Origin: CADDYX01 sp045809925
GTDB taxonomy: Bacteria; Verrucomicrobiota; Verrucomicrobiia; Chthoniobacterales; UBA10450
Direction: 5' to 3'
NCBI GenBank assembly: GCA_045809925.1
Contig: JBJMWX010000006.1
Location: 1 to 13,517 of the forward strand
DNA length: 13,517 bases
Of the stretch, positions 1-7,788 are shown piece by piece. Positions within the stretch are counted from its first letter, which is position 1. The number at the start of each line of letters is the position of its first letter. A program made the position numbers and the translations under genes. The notes under the pieces were generated by a model that saw only the letters and a program-made list of their open reading frames with translations, had not been told where the DNA came from and did no database searches.

Positions 1-816
1 GATATGGTCGACATGGTCGAGCGCGAGTTCTTCGCTGCCTAAGATCAGTCGATTATAGTGAAAACGCAGCGTCTGTGTGCCCGCTGGTCGCGAATCGATC
101 GTCGCGTGCTCGCACTGCAGAACCAATTGATCGGTTTCGCGCGCGAAGTATTCGCTCCAGAGACTCGACTCCTCGCCGACAATAAAATCGGCGTCTTCTC
201 CTTTGCGCGTCCAGGTGAACGGGGTCGGCGCGTCGAGTTGCACACGCTTCTTGCCGAAGGCGAACTTGCCGGCCTCGAGTACCAACCAGAGCAGACCGTA
301 GCCAAGCAGGGCGGCGAGCGCTGAACGAATGACCGCTGCCAGACGGCCTTCCGTATTCATCAGCGCCGGAACGATCGCACCGGCCACGATTCCGGCCGCC
401 ACACCGCCGAGTGTAATCTCATCGGGGATAATGAAGTGCTCGAAGTCGATAAAGGTCGCGGCGACGAGAAGTGAAACCAGCACCCAGTAGGCAATCGCGA
501 TTCGCGGCGGAAAGGCGATCCAGACTGCGAGAAACATCGCTCCCGTAAGCAACTCGACGAGGAAGTAACGAAAGGAAATTCGACTGCCGCAATGTGCGCA
601 GCGGCCGCGGAGCAGTGTCCAGCTGACGAGCGGCAGGTTCTGGTGCCACGGCAACTGTGTTTTGCAGCTCGGACAAAACGATCGCCGCGGTTTGTTGATT
701 GAAAGCTCGAGCGGCAGCCGATAAATGCAGACGTTCAGAAACGATCCGACCGCCGCGCCGAGGACGAAGGCGAACACGCCAAAGAGCATTCGGTAAAGCA
801 GCAGCGGATCGTGCAT
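1..816 (-). CDS. pilD: Prepilin peptidase (A24A family), 3' end cut by the window edge
   Basis: This is a membrane aspartyl protease that cleaves, and in this family usually N-methylates, type IV prepilins or type II secretion pseudopilins at the inner membrane. The visible 272 codons run off the window without a stop. GSFLNVCIYRLP lies at residues 24-35. Two zinc-type CxxC pairs lie at C48/C51 and C73/C76. The first catalytic aspartate is D124 in FIDFEHFIIPD. The second catalytic motif (GxGDxK) is not visible and should lie beyond position 1. From about residue 187 to the edge runs a hydrophilic stretch of at least 85 residues (FTWTRKGEDADF, LWSEYFARETDQ), which typical proteobacterial PilD lacks at this point. 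The start is the ATG at 816, 33 bases after the tatC stop and in the same frame, with no clear Shine-Dalgarno. It is the last visible gene of the folB operon. Family is certain; substrate is inferred. Confidence 0.93.
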   Translation of the reverse strand, partial: MHDPLLLYRMLFGVFAFVLGAAVGSFLNVCIYRLPLELSINKPRRSFCPSCKTQLPWHQNLPLVSWTLLRGRCAHCGSRISFRYFLVELLTGAMFLAVWIAFPPRIAIAYWVLVSLLVAATFIDFEHFIIPDEITLGGVAAGIVAGAIVPALMNTEGRLAAVIRSALAALLGYGLLWLVLEAGKFAFGKKRVQLDAPTPFTWTRKGEDADFIVGEESSLWSEYFARETDQLVLQCEHATIDSRPAGTQTLRFHYNRLILGSEELALDHVDHI

Positions 817-849
817 TGTCTGTGCCGGCGAGTTGTCAGTTTGCCGATT

Positions 850-1623
850 TCACCTCTGCCTTGCCCGCCGTTGCATCATCCATGCGATCCAGATGCAGCT
901 TTCGTAAAGCAAACACATCGGCAGGCTCATCGCGACCAGCGTCAGGATGTCAGGGGTCGGCGTGATGATCGTCGCAACGACGAAGATGAGCACGATCGCG
1001 TAGGGCCGGGTGCGTGCCATGAATTCGTAGGTCACGAAGCCAAAGCGCACGAGCGCGAGCACGACTACGGGGAGCTCGAAAGCCAGGCCAAATCCTAACG
1101 TGAACCGCGTCACGAAGGAGTAGTATTCCTGCACCGTCCACGCCGGAGCCCAACCGAGCGATTGTGTGTCGTGGAAGAAAAACAGAATGGTTTTCGGCAG
1201 GAGCCAAAAATAGCAGGACAGCACGCCAACGAGAAAGAGCCCGAAGCTCACGACGATCGCGGGCAGAACGATCTTTTTCTCGATCGCGGTGAGTGCCGGC
1301 AGGACGAACTCGGCCAGGAAGTAGAGCAGGATCGGGAAGGAGACGACAATCCCGGCATAGAACGCTAGCCGAAAGGAAACTGTGATCGAGTCGGTAATGC
1401 CGAGGGCGCGGAGCGCCGCAAGCTGCGGGTCGACCACACGCAGCGGGCGCTGCATCAACTGCACGAGCGGCCCTCGAAAGGCGAAGCAGGCCACCATCGC
1501 AATAAGCAATGCGATCGCCATCTTCACGATCGTCCAGCGCAGATCCTCCAGGTGCTCGAGGAACGGCTTCGAGGTCGCGCTCTCCGGCAGATCGCGAAAG
1601 CGAAAAATGTCGCGTAGAGCCAT
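850..1623 (-). CDS. tatC: Sec-independent protein translocase TatC
   Basis: This is the polytopic inner-membrane subunit of the twin-arginine translocase, which recognises RR signal peptides of folded exported proteins together with TatB. It has 257 residues, normal for the family. The N-terminal signal-binding motif is FLEHLEDLRW (residues 21-30), with the conserved glutamate in HLxxLR context. Other family marks are SFPILLYFLAEFVLPAL (95-111), the intramembrane glutamate E183 in LAFELPVVV, and TPTPDILT near 221-228 before the last helices. Six hydrophobic segments can be traced. No tatA or tatB is in the window, so the partners must be encoded elsewhere. The ATG start lies two bases after the Nudix gene stop (TGACGATG), which implies translational coupling. 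Confidence 0.97.
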   Translation of the reverse strand: MALRDIFRFRDLPESATSKPFLEHLEDLRWTIVKMAIALLIAMVACFAFRGPLVQLMQRPLRVVDPQLAALRALGITDSITVSFRLAFYAGIVVSFPILLYFLAEFVLPALTAIEKKIVLPAIVVSFGLFLVGVLSCYFWLLPKTILFFFHDTQSLGWAPAWTVQEYYSFVTRFTLGFGLAFELPVVVLALVRFGFVTYEFMARTRPYAIVLIFVVATIITPTPDILTLVAMSLPMCLLYESCIWIAWMMQRRARQR

Positions 1624-1625
1624 CG

Positions 1626-2192
1626 TCAGCTTAGCAGTCCACGCGAGATGATCCGTGCAAACATGCTCAACGTGTTCGCGTCGCGGATCTGTTCGTCTGC
1701 AATCATTTGCCGCAGCTCGGCGAACGAAAACTCGCGACAGTCGATGATCGCTTCCGTTTCGTCATGAGCATGGCCGTGAGCGCCTGGCTGCACGGGATGC
1801 GCAATGACCAGGAACGCGCGTTCGTCGGTAAATCCCGGCGAAGAAAAGAAATCGCCGAGCAGCGTCAGCCCACCGTGCGGCGCCAGCTCATATCCGGTCT
1901 CTTCGCGCAACTCTCGAAGGGCAACGGCTTTGAAGGAACCACTCTCACAAACTTCATCCACCTGCCCTGCCGGCATTTCCCAGATTGTCTCGCGAATCGG
2001 AATTCTCTCCTGCCGGATGAGCACGATCCTGCCTTCAGAGGTCACGGGCGCGATTACGACCGCCGATTTGCGCCGCACCGTCGTCCATGCTCGCGGCGTG
2101 GCGCGCGACGGCGTGCGAAGTTTCTCCCGCACGACAGTGACATGCCCGTCGTCGAACTCTGTCGTCGCGCTCTCAATGTGCCAGCCGTCCAC
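1626..2192 (-). CDS. Nudix hydrolase, ADP-ribose/ADP-sugar pyrophosphatase type
   Basis: It probably hydrolyses ADP-ribose or a related nucleotide sugar to AMP plus sugar phosphate in the cytoplasm. It has 188 residues. The Nudix box starts at PAGQVDE (residues 74-80) and ends with RELREETGYEL (93-103), supplying the metal-binding REXXEE glutamates. The box is three residues longer than the canonical spacing between the first glycine and the REL arginine. The SSPGFTDE sequence (117-124), typical of the ADP-ribose pyrophosphatase branch, follows. An N-terminal beta region (residues 7-60, ending IVLIRQERIP) also fits that branch. The start is GTG at 2192, ten bases from the argH stop, with no good Shine-Dalgarno. 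Family is secure; substrate is inferred. Confidence 0.93.
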   Translation of the reverse strand: MDGWHIESATTEFDDGHVTVVREKLRTPSRATPRAWTTVRRKSAVVIAPVTSEGRIVLIRQERIPIRETIWEMPAGQVDEVCESGSFKAVALRELREETGYELAPHGGLTLLGDFFSSPGFTDERAFLVIAHPVQPGAHGHAHDETEAIIDCREFSFAELRQMIADEQIRDANTLSMFARIISRGLLS

Positions 2193-2201
2193 CGCGGCAA
2201 A

Positions 2202-3569
2202 TTAGCACGCGAGTAACTCGCGCCAGCGGGCAATTTGCGCCTGCACGTTTTCTGGCGAGGGAGCGCCGACCGCCTTTCTCCGCCGGAGAGATGCGCGAGG
2301 ATCGAACAGTTCTCCGACATCGTCACCGAAGAGAGGCGATATGTTGCGCAAACTTTCGAGAGGGACGTCGTCAAGGGGGGTGCCCGCGGCCGCTGCCTGA
2401 GTAACCAACCTGCCGATGGCAAGATGCGCTTCGCGAAAGGGCAGGCCGCGCTGCACCAGATACTCCGCCAGGTCGGTCGCGAGCAGACTGGGATCACTGG
2501 CCGCCTGCTCCATTCGTGACGCATTGATCTGTAACTGTGGCAGCGACTCCCCAAATACTGCCAGGACGCTGCAGATCGTATCAAACGAGTCGAAGAGCGC
2601 CTCCTTGTCTTCCTGGAGATCCCGATTGTAGGCGCTCGGCAGCCCTTTCAGGACCGTCAAAATCGCCATCAGATTACCGTACAGTCTGCCGGTCTTACCG
2701 CGGGTCAATTCTGCCACATCGGGGTTTTTCTTCTGCGGCATAAGGCTCGAGCCGGTCGCGAATGCATCGGTAAAGGCCACGAAGCCGAATTCGGTAGTGC
2801 TCCAGAGAATCAGATCTTCGCTGAGACGCGACAGATGGAGCCCGATCATCGCAAGGCAAAACAGAAATTCGCAGATAAAATCGCGGTCACTCACCGCATC
2901 GAGGCTGTTCTGGCTGATGCGTGAAAACCCGAGCTGTCGCGCGACTAATTCCCGATCAAGCACAATGGTCGATCCGGCGACGGCACCGGAACCGAGCGGC
3001 ATCACGTCTGTGCGCGCGCCGCAATCGCGGAGCCGCTCGTCATCCCGGGCGAGCGCTTCGACCACTGCGAGCAGGTAATGACCGAACAAGATCGGCTGCG
3101 CCCGTTGCAAATGAGTGTAGGCGGGCATGACGACATCCGCGTTTCCCGCGGCCAACTCGATGAGCGCACGCTGAACATCGCGTAACCCGGCCCGCACGTC
3201 GTCGATGCCGGTTTTCACCCACAGGCGCAGATCCAGCGCGATTTGGTCGTTGCGGCTGCGCGCGGTGTGCAGCTTGGCGCCGGCGGGACCGATTCGCTCG
3301 GTCAGCGCTGCTTCGATGTTCATGTGCACATCCTCTCGCGAGGTGTTCCATTCGAACTTGCCCGCGTCGATCTCCTGCTCGATGACGCGCAGACCGCTCG
3401 TGATCTGAGTCTCTTCCTCGGCCGTAACAATACCGGCCGCGCGGAGCGCCGCGGCATGGGCCAGCGAACCTGCGATATCCTGCTTGTAAAGACGACGATC
3501 AAACGAGACCGACTCGCTGAATCGGCCGGCGATATCGGCCAGCTTTGCTGTGAAACGACCTTCCCGCAT
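2202..3569 (-). CDS. argH: Argininosuccinate lyase
   Basis: It catalyses the last step of arginine synthesis, splitting argininosuccinate into arginine and fumarate as a cytoplasmic homotetramer. It has 455 residues, normal length. Fumarase/aspartase superfamily marks are in order: TARSRNDQ (102-109), the catalytic-type histidine in YTHLQRAQP (151-159), and the signature loop GSSLMPQKKNPDV (273-285) carrying the catalytic serine. A C-terminal helical domain follows. The N-terminus reads MREGRF, where many homologues have WGGRF. The ATG start shares one base with the upstream folB stop (TGATG at 3567-3571), so the two are probably translationally coupled. No other arginine gene (argG, argF) is in the window. 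Confidence 0.99.
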   Translation of the reverse strand: MREGRFTAKLADIAGRFSESVSFDRRLYKQDIAGSLAHAAALRAAGIVTAEEETQITSGLRVIEQEIDAGKFEWNTSREDVHMNIEAALTERIGPAGAKLHTARSRNDQIALDLRLWVKTGIDDVRAGLRDVQRALIELAAGNADVVMPAYTHLQRAQPILFGHYLLAVVEALARDDERLRDCGARTDVMPLGSGAVAGSTIVLDRELVARQLGFSRISQNSLDAVSDRDFICEFLFCLAMIGLHLSRLSEDLILWSTTEFGFVAFTDAFATGSSLMPQKKNPDVAELTRGKTGRLYGNLMAILTVLKGLPSAYNRDLQEDKEALFDSFDTICSVLAVFGESLPQLQINASRMEQAASDPSLLATDLAEYLVQRGLPFREAHLAIGRLVTQAAAAGTPLDDVPLESLRNISPLFGDDVGELFDPRASLRRRKAVGAPSPENVQAQIARWRELLAC

Positions 3570-3931
3570 CAGCTGGCGTTACGGTGCACAGTCACGGCAA
3601 CATATTCGGTCCCGGGCACGACAAACTTGCGCACCTCGAGCTTTACCTCCGCGATGGCAAACGCGGTCAGCAGTCGCGCCGCAACTGCGTCGGCCAAAGT
3701 CTCGATCAGCTTGTCGCATCGTTCGGCAATGACATCCTGCGCTGCCACCGCGACTGCCGCATAATTAACCGTGCGGGTAATATCATCCTCCAGGTCGGTG
3801 AATTGGTTCTTTGGCCAAAGCGTGATGTTCAAGACGAGACGCTGCGGCTGAGCCCGCTCATTTTCCGTCACGCCCACGCGCCCCAGGACCTCGAGCGCAT
3901 GGACGTGGATCTCCGCCGCAGGGCCATTCAT
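3569..3931 (-). CDS. folB: Dihydroneopterin aldolase (FolB)
   Basis: It converts 7,8-dihydroneopterin to 6-hydroxymethyl-dihydropterin and glycolaldehyde in folate synthesis. With the ATG at 3931 it has 120 residues, the usual family size. Visible marks are GRVGVTENERAQPQR (18-31), TVNYAAV (55-61), the active-site-type glutamate in LIETLA (75-80) and the C-terminal lysine K102 in LEVRKFVVPG. The frame is also open from a TTG at 3982, which would add 17 residues (ILLPATSRPILLGAV) not expected in FolB. The internal ATG is therefore preferred, although neither start has a strong Shine-Dalgarno. It is the first gene of the operon running to the prepilin peptidase. An A/T-rich patch at 3970-3982 could hold part of a promoter but matches no clear consensus. 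Confidence 0.9.
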   Translation of the reverse strand: MNGPAAEIHVHALEVLGRVGVTENERAQPQRLVLNITLWPKNQFTDLEDDITRTVNYAAVAVAAQDVIAERCDKLIETLADAVAARLLTAFAIAEVKLEVRKFVVPGTEYVAVTVHRNAS

Positions 3932-4059
3932 TACGGCGCCCAGCAGAATCGGTCGCGACGTGGCAGGCAATAAAATTTGCAATCCGTCAGAAACTTCGGC
4001 TATCCGATCTCCCGCTCTGTAAATTCCGCTGATTTTCAGCCGGCAGCCGCGAACACCGA

Positions 4060-6105
4060 TTAATCAGGCTTCAGCCGTCTTACCGCTTCTTCGAAACAGG
4101 GGTAACCGCGAAGCTCGTTCCATTCCGGGAGCAACAATAGCTCGCCATAGCTTAATGGCTGCGGGACGGCGAGGGATTTGCCTAATTCGTTGCAGGCCAG
4201 ATCACGTTCACCCGTCCAGGCGTAGATCAAGGCGAGATACTGCACCAGCAGTGGGCCGATGAGAGCATCAGTGCTGATCGGTAACAACTCGACTGCGCGC
4301 TTGCCCTCGGCGATAGCAGCTTCTTTCCGGCCGAGGGCGGCGTCGCACAAACCGAGGAGTGAAAGGGCCTGCGGGTAGTCAGGTTGCAGTCGTAGCGTCT
4401 CTTCAAGTCCAGCACGCGCTGCGGTGAAAGCAGCAATCGCTTCATCCGTTTTACGAAATGCACGGGCAGCACTCGCAACCTGGTATGCCTTTGGTATGTG
4501 AAAGCCGCTGGAATAGATGCCGTCGTCCGGGATAGCAGCGATGGCGCGCCGCATTGCGTCCGCGTCCTTCTCACATAGAGCGACAGTAACCCATGACTGC
4601 GAGAGCGCAGCTGCAGCCTGAGGATCGACTGCCAGAGCCGCTTCGATGGCAACGTGCAGTGGCCTGGTATCACCATGCCACTGCAGTTCCACGTTCGCGC
4701 GTTGCACGCGCGCAGTCAGATCTTTAGGAGAAATCGCGAGAATACGATCAAGCACCTTTATGTTATCGCGATAGCGGTGCATGCTTTCGTAATTGAACGA
4801 GATCTGAGCCAGTATCTCAGTATTCTTTGGGTCGAGCTCGAGAGCATGCTCGAGTTCGCGGGTCGATTCCGGCCAGCGCGATTCGCGGCGATCAATAAAC
4901 CCGGCAAGAAGCAGGACCGATGGATCGTTAGGTAAAGCTGCTCTCGCAAGCTCCAACTCCTGTCGCGCCCGCGCGTAATCGCGCGTTCCCCAATAGAGAT
5001 GGCGAGCGATGGCCAGCCGAGTCTCGCCCGCGTCTGGTTTCAATCCGACCGCATGTTGCACTGCTGCGTCTGCCATTTTTAGCCGCGCCGCGCTGCGATC
5101 GATACCGACGAAATAAAGAAGGTCATGCGCGTGCGCCAGTTCGCACCAGCCGGCGAGGAATTTCGGGTCGCGCTGGACTGCGGCCTCGAACAAACGCGCG
5201 GCTTCGAGCAAATCAGTGTTACTGCTGCCAGTAAATGCGATCGCGTCGATAAGGTTCCTGCCCCGCACATATAGTTCATAGGCGGGCAAATCTTCTGTCA
5301 GCGCTGCAGTAAGTGCTGCTTTCTCCGCGGGCGACAACCTGGCCTTGAGCTGCGCCACCACCTGCCCGGCAATTTCGGTTTGAATGGCAAAAATGTCGGC
5401 GACCGTGCGATCGAAGTGTTCCGCCCAGAGATGCGTGTCGGTCCGCGCGTCGATCAACTGCACACTTAGCCGCACGTGATCGGCGTCGCGCTGAATCGTG
5501 CCCTCCACCACGTTGGCAACACCTAGCTCACGAGCAATCTGGCGTAAGTTACGAGCACCGGTTTTATAGGGCATAACGCTGGTGCGACTGATTACCTTGA
5601 GGTCCGTCACCTTGGACAACCGGGTAAGAATCTCATCCTGGATTCCTTCGACAAAGTAACCTGTCTGTTTTTCGTCCGTAAGATTGTCGAAAGGAAGGAC
5701 AGCGATGCTTTTGTCCAGCACGGCCGGCGCTGCAGCGCTCTCGCCATGCGTTGCGCGTGACCATGGATGCCACCACCAGTAGGCGGCAAGCGCGCAGACA
5801 GCCACAAACGACCCGGCAGCTCCGAGAATAAACAGGCGGCGTCTGTTCGCCGCTACCGTACTGCCACGGCCGCGTCGCGCCTTGTAGATAGCCCCCTCCC
5901 TGACGTCGAAGCTCCATGCCAGCATCAGCGCCATGGGAAAACATATTGCGATGAGAACCACAAATACCTGCTGGCTCCACTCCGGCGCATGAAACATCGG
6001 CAGGACCGTGCCCGCCAGTTGCACTACGGCAGACCCAGCCACGGCATAGCCGAGCGCAACGCGATAAACCCGACGCGTTTTAAGTTCCTGGACGAAGGTT
6101 TTCAT
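4060..6105 (-). CDS. Membrane-anchored TolB/FlgO-like domain protein with C-terminal TPR repeats
   Basis: Function is unknown. This architecture is common in Verrucomicrobiota, Acidobacteriota and Proteobacteria, often annotated as adenylate-cyclase-like or TolB-like, but no cyclase catalytic domain is present. It has 681 residues. The N-terminus has a recurring module: ELKTRRVYRVALGYAV, a helix at about 16-37, PEWS, a second helix at about 45-65 ending FPMALMLAWSFD. A third helix lies at about 91-111. The TolB-like domain starts at KSIAVLPFDNLT (132-143) and continues through YFVEGIQDEILTRLS and VISRTSVMPYK to HLWAEHFDR. TPR-type helices fill roughly 295-680, for example LEHALELDPKN and LEETLRLQPDY. 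The C-terminal LLLLPEWNELRGYP is typical of such proteins. The ATG has GAGG at 6110-6113 as Shine-Dalgarno. It probably acts as a cytoplasmic-membrane scaffold or sensor; this is inference. Confidence 0.9.
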   Translation of the reverse strand: MKTFVQELKTRRVYRVALGYAVAGSAVVQLAGTVLPMFHAPEWSQQVFVVLIAICFPMALMLAWSFDVREGAIYKARRGRGSTVAANRRRLFILGAAGSFVAVCALAAYWWWHPWSRATHGESAAAPAVLDKSIAVLPFDNLTDEKQTGYFVEGIQDEILTRLSKVTDLKVISRTSVMPYKTGARNLRQIARELGVANVVEGTIQRDADHVRLSVQLIDARTDTHLWAEHFDRTVADIFAIQTEIAGQVVAQLKARLSPAEKAALTAALTEDLPAYELYVRGRNLIDAIAFTGSSNTDLLEAARLFEAAVQRDPKFLAGWCELAHAHDLLYFVGIDRSAARLKMADAAVQHAVGLKPDAGETRLAIARHLYWGTRDYARARQELELARAALPNDPSVLLLAGFIDRRESRWPESTRELEHALELDPKNTEILAQISFNYESMHRYRDNIKVLDRILAISPKDLTARVQRANVELQWHGDTRPLHVAIEAALAVDPQAAAALSQSWVTVALCEKDADAMRRAIAAIPDDGIYSSGFHIPKAYQVASAARAFRKTDEAIAAFTAARAGLEETLRLQPDYPQALSLLGLCDAALGRKEAAIAEGKRAVELLPISTDALIGPLLVQYLALIYAWTGERDLACNELGKSLAVPQPLSYGELLLLPEWNELRGYPCFEEAVRRLKPD

Positions 6106-6171
6106 TCTGCCTCATTGGCTTCGGCTGAAGCAGCCAGTCTGCGGGAAACGCGTCCGCGCAGCAAGATTGTT

Positions 6172-6189
6172 TGCGCTCCGAAGAGCGCA
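6172..6189 (-). terminator. UUCG-tetraloop hairpin after the HTTM gene
   Basis: On the minus strand TGCGCTC-TTCG-GAGCGCA forms a perfect 7-base-pair stem closed by a UUCG tetraloop, 11 bases after the HTTM stop codon. It is followed by AACAATCTTG rather than a T-run, so it is at best a weak intrinsic terminator. It may instead be a 3'-end stabiliser, or part of the leader of the downstream TPR gene. Confidence 0.45.
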
Positions 6190-6200
6190 CCGCATTTAGT

Positions 6201-7151
6201 CTAAACAGGTGACGCGGGACCGACATTTTGGCGCGTAGCGAACAGCGCCTTTCCTCGTCCGGGTAGCGACCAGGGGATCAGATCCTCGCCGAAGGCCGCT
6301 ACATTCAGGACGATCATGACGAAGGCGAATAGGCGCAGGCCCATGGCTGCGCCGATGCCCACGTGCATTCCTATAACCAGCCATAACCAGATCTTCCGTG
6401 TAGCTCGCGGCCATATAAAAACCGGATAGAGCGTCTCCAGCACAAGCACAGCAATTCCCGCCGGTAGCAAAAGGGCGCTCCAGCGCGCGACGAGGTCTGT
6501 AGGAACCAGGTCGAAGGGCGGCCGGGTCAGGGCTCTCCAGAGGCTCGTTCCATCCCACCAGCCGCGGCCAAGACACTTGGCAAGGCCGCCGAAAAAGTAA
6601 ATGAGGCAAAGGTGGACCTGCAGGACGCGTTGGAAAAAACCGACGAGCTGCGGAGCTGCTCCCGCGCGGGCGCGAAGGAGCGCGTCAGCTGAATACGCGT
6701 CAGGTAAAGGCCCCATCGCGAGATAGAACAGGCCGATCGTAGTGAAAATGTCGACCCCGTAGGCGGTAAGCCCACCGCTGCTTACTGCACTTAAATGCAG
6801 GAGCCAGGCTGTGACCGCCGCGCCTCTGGTAAACAGTCCAACCACGAGAAGAAGACCGGCAGCTACCAATAACAACCACGTTAACTGCAGAATCGCTGCT
6901 TCTGGAATACCCGTTCTTGAGGCGAGGAGCGTCAACCAGCCGAACCTTGGCACGAACGGGCTGCTAACGTTTAATATGGCTTCTGCTATTTCACGGCTTG
7001 CTCCATTGCGGTCACCGGAAAGAAAGAGGTCCTTCCAGTCGTGCGCGATACCGAATGAATAGATCAGTACCTCAAGTCCGAGCCCGACTCGGAGGAGTGC
7101 AAGCCATCGGGTCGACTTCGCTGGGAAAAGAAAGGTCTCAAGCCGGCGCAT
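6201..7151 (-). CDS. HTTM-domain (vitamin K-dependent carboxylase-like) multipass membrane protein
   Basis: The best fit is the HTTM family, a bacterial membrane relative of vitamin K-dependent gamma-glutamyl carboxylase. Biochemical activity in bacterial members is mostly unproven. From the ATG at 7151 it has 316 residues with about seven or eight hydrophobic segments. Family-like marks are VDIFTTIGLFYLAMGP, the segment LIYFFGGLAKCLGRGWWDGT (aromatic-rich, GLxK then WWxG) and MHVGIGAAMGLRLFAF near the C-terminus. The frame is open further upstream to 7280, but that would overlap the preceding gene by 125 bases and adds non-membrane sequence. The ATG four bases after that gene's stop is therefore preferred. 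It is the third gene of the 8394-6201 unit. A distant DoxX-type membrane protein is the main alternative. Confidence 0.8.
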   Translation of the reverse strand: MRRLETFLFPAKSTRWLALLRVGLGLEVLIYSFGIAHDWKDLFLSGDRNGASREIAEAILNVSSPFVPRFGWLTLLASRTGIPEAAILQLTWLLLVAAGLLLVVGLFTRGAAVTAWLLHLSAVSSGGLTAYGVDIFTTIGLFYLAMGPLPDAYSADALLRARAGAAPQLVGFFQRVLQVHLCLIYFFGGLAKCLGRGWWDGTSLWRALTRPPFDLVPTDLVARWSALLLPAGIAVLVLETLYPVFIWPRATRKIWLWLVIGMHVGIGAAMGLRLFAFVMIVLNVAAFGEDLIPWSLPGRGKALFATRQNVGPASPV

Positions 7152-7155
7152 GTTA

Positions 7156-7773
7156 TTAGTGTTCGGGATTCCCTGCCGGATCGAATGAGAGATCGTAGGC
7201 GTAAAGAAATTCGTAGGACTCTCGAACGCCAGCCTTGAACTGCCTTGGCGTAGGCAACATGGTAAATCCAAAGACAGCACGGACGTGTGACACTCCGGGA
7301 TGCTGAAGCCAGACCGAATAAGTCATCGCCTTGACGATCAATTCGCGTAAAGGGTCGTACCGCGTCTGACCCAGATTATCGAGGAGCGTCGCTATGCGAA
7401 GGCCCCCACTGCGGCTGCTCGCCTGTGGCAGGTCGTACTCGACGTGGCCGTCTGGATATTGGAGCTCAAACACCAGTTTGTAGTTGTCCGGCACGTTCGG
7501 TGCGAAGAAACCGTAGCCAGTCGTAATACCGGCGAGGTGAAGGTAAACCGCTACGACCTGGCGAAAGGGATTCAGCCGGGGAAGAGCCTCCCCCAGCGAT
7601 GTCTGCAGCGCTTCCTGCGCGGTCCGCGCCGGAGTCTCAGCTTGCTGAGGCAGACTGGTGTAGCCCTGCGCAACCAAGGCTGTCGTATCGCGCAAACATA
7701 CGAGGAGTATCAGGAAAAAGTGGAGACAACAGAGAACGACGCAGACCCGTCGTTTTCTGCTCCACTCCTCCAC
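7156..7773 (-). CDS. Single-pass membrane protein with GYGFFAP motif, HTTM partner
   Basis: No named family is recognised. It has 205 residues. A positively charged start (SRKRR) precedes one hydrophobic segment at about residues 10-27, so most of the chain probably faces the periplasm. The motif GYGFFAPNVP (86-95), followed by a beta-like region (YKLVFELQYPDGHVEYDL), resembles the W/Y-x-x-FxP motif seen in proteins encoded beside HTTM genes. That resemblance is from memory. The start is GTG at 7773, 15 bases after the lipoprotein gene stop, with no convincing Shine-Dalgarno, so the exact start is uncertain. Its stop lies four bases before the HTTM start. The spacing argues for co-expression and perhaps a membrane complex with the HTTM protein. 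Confidence 0.75.
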   Translation of the reverse strand: MEEWSRKRRVCVVLCCLHFFLILLVCLRDTTALVAQGYTSLPQQAETPARTAQEALQTSLGEALPRLNPFRQVVAVYLHLAGITTGYGFFAPNVPDNYKLVFELQYPDGHVEYDLPQASSRSGGLRIATLLDNLGQTRYDPLRELIVKAMTYSVWLQHPGVSHVRAVFGFTMLPTPRQFKAGVRESYEFLYAYDLSFDPAGNPEH

Positions 7774-7788
7774 GCGCGGCGGAGCTAC

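Noticed and set aside
1707..2216. 169-codon plus-strand open frame opposite the Nudix gene
   Set aside because: It is antisense to a clear Nudix box and has arginine-rich shadow composition. The same applies to the plus-strand frames opposite argH, folB and the amidohydrolase.
3932..3982. Longer FolB start at TTG 3982
   Set aside because: The extra 17 residues match nothing expected in FolB, and the ATG at 3931 gives the normal length of 120.
4026..4042. Short GCTGA/TCAGC hairpin after the TolB/TPR gene as a terminator
   Set aside because: The stem is five base pairs with a three-base loop, and no T-run follows on the minus strand.
7152..7280. Upstream extension of the HTTM frame into the preceding gene
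   Set aside because: It would overlap the preceding gene by 125 bases with non-hydrophobic sequence. The ATG four bases after that gene's stop fits better.
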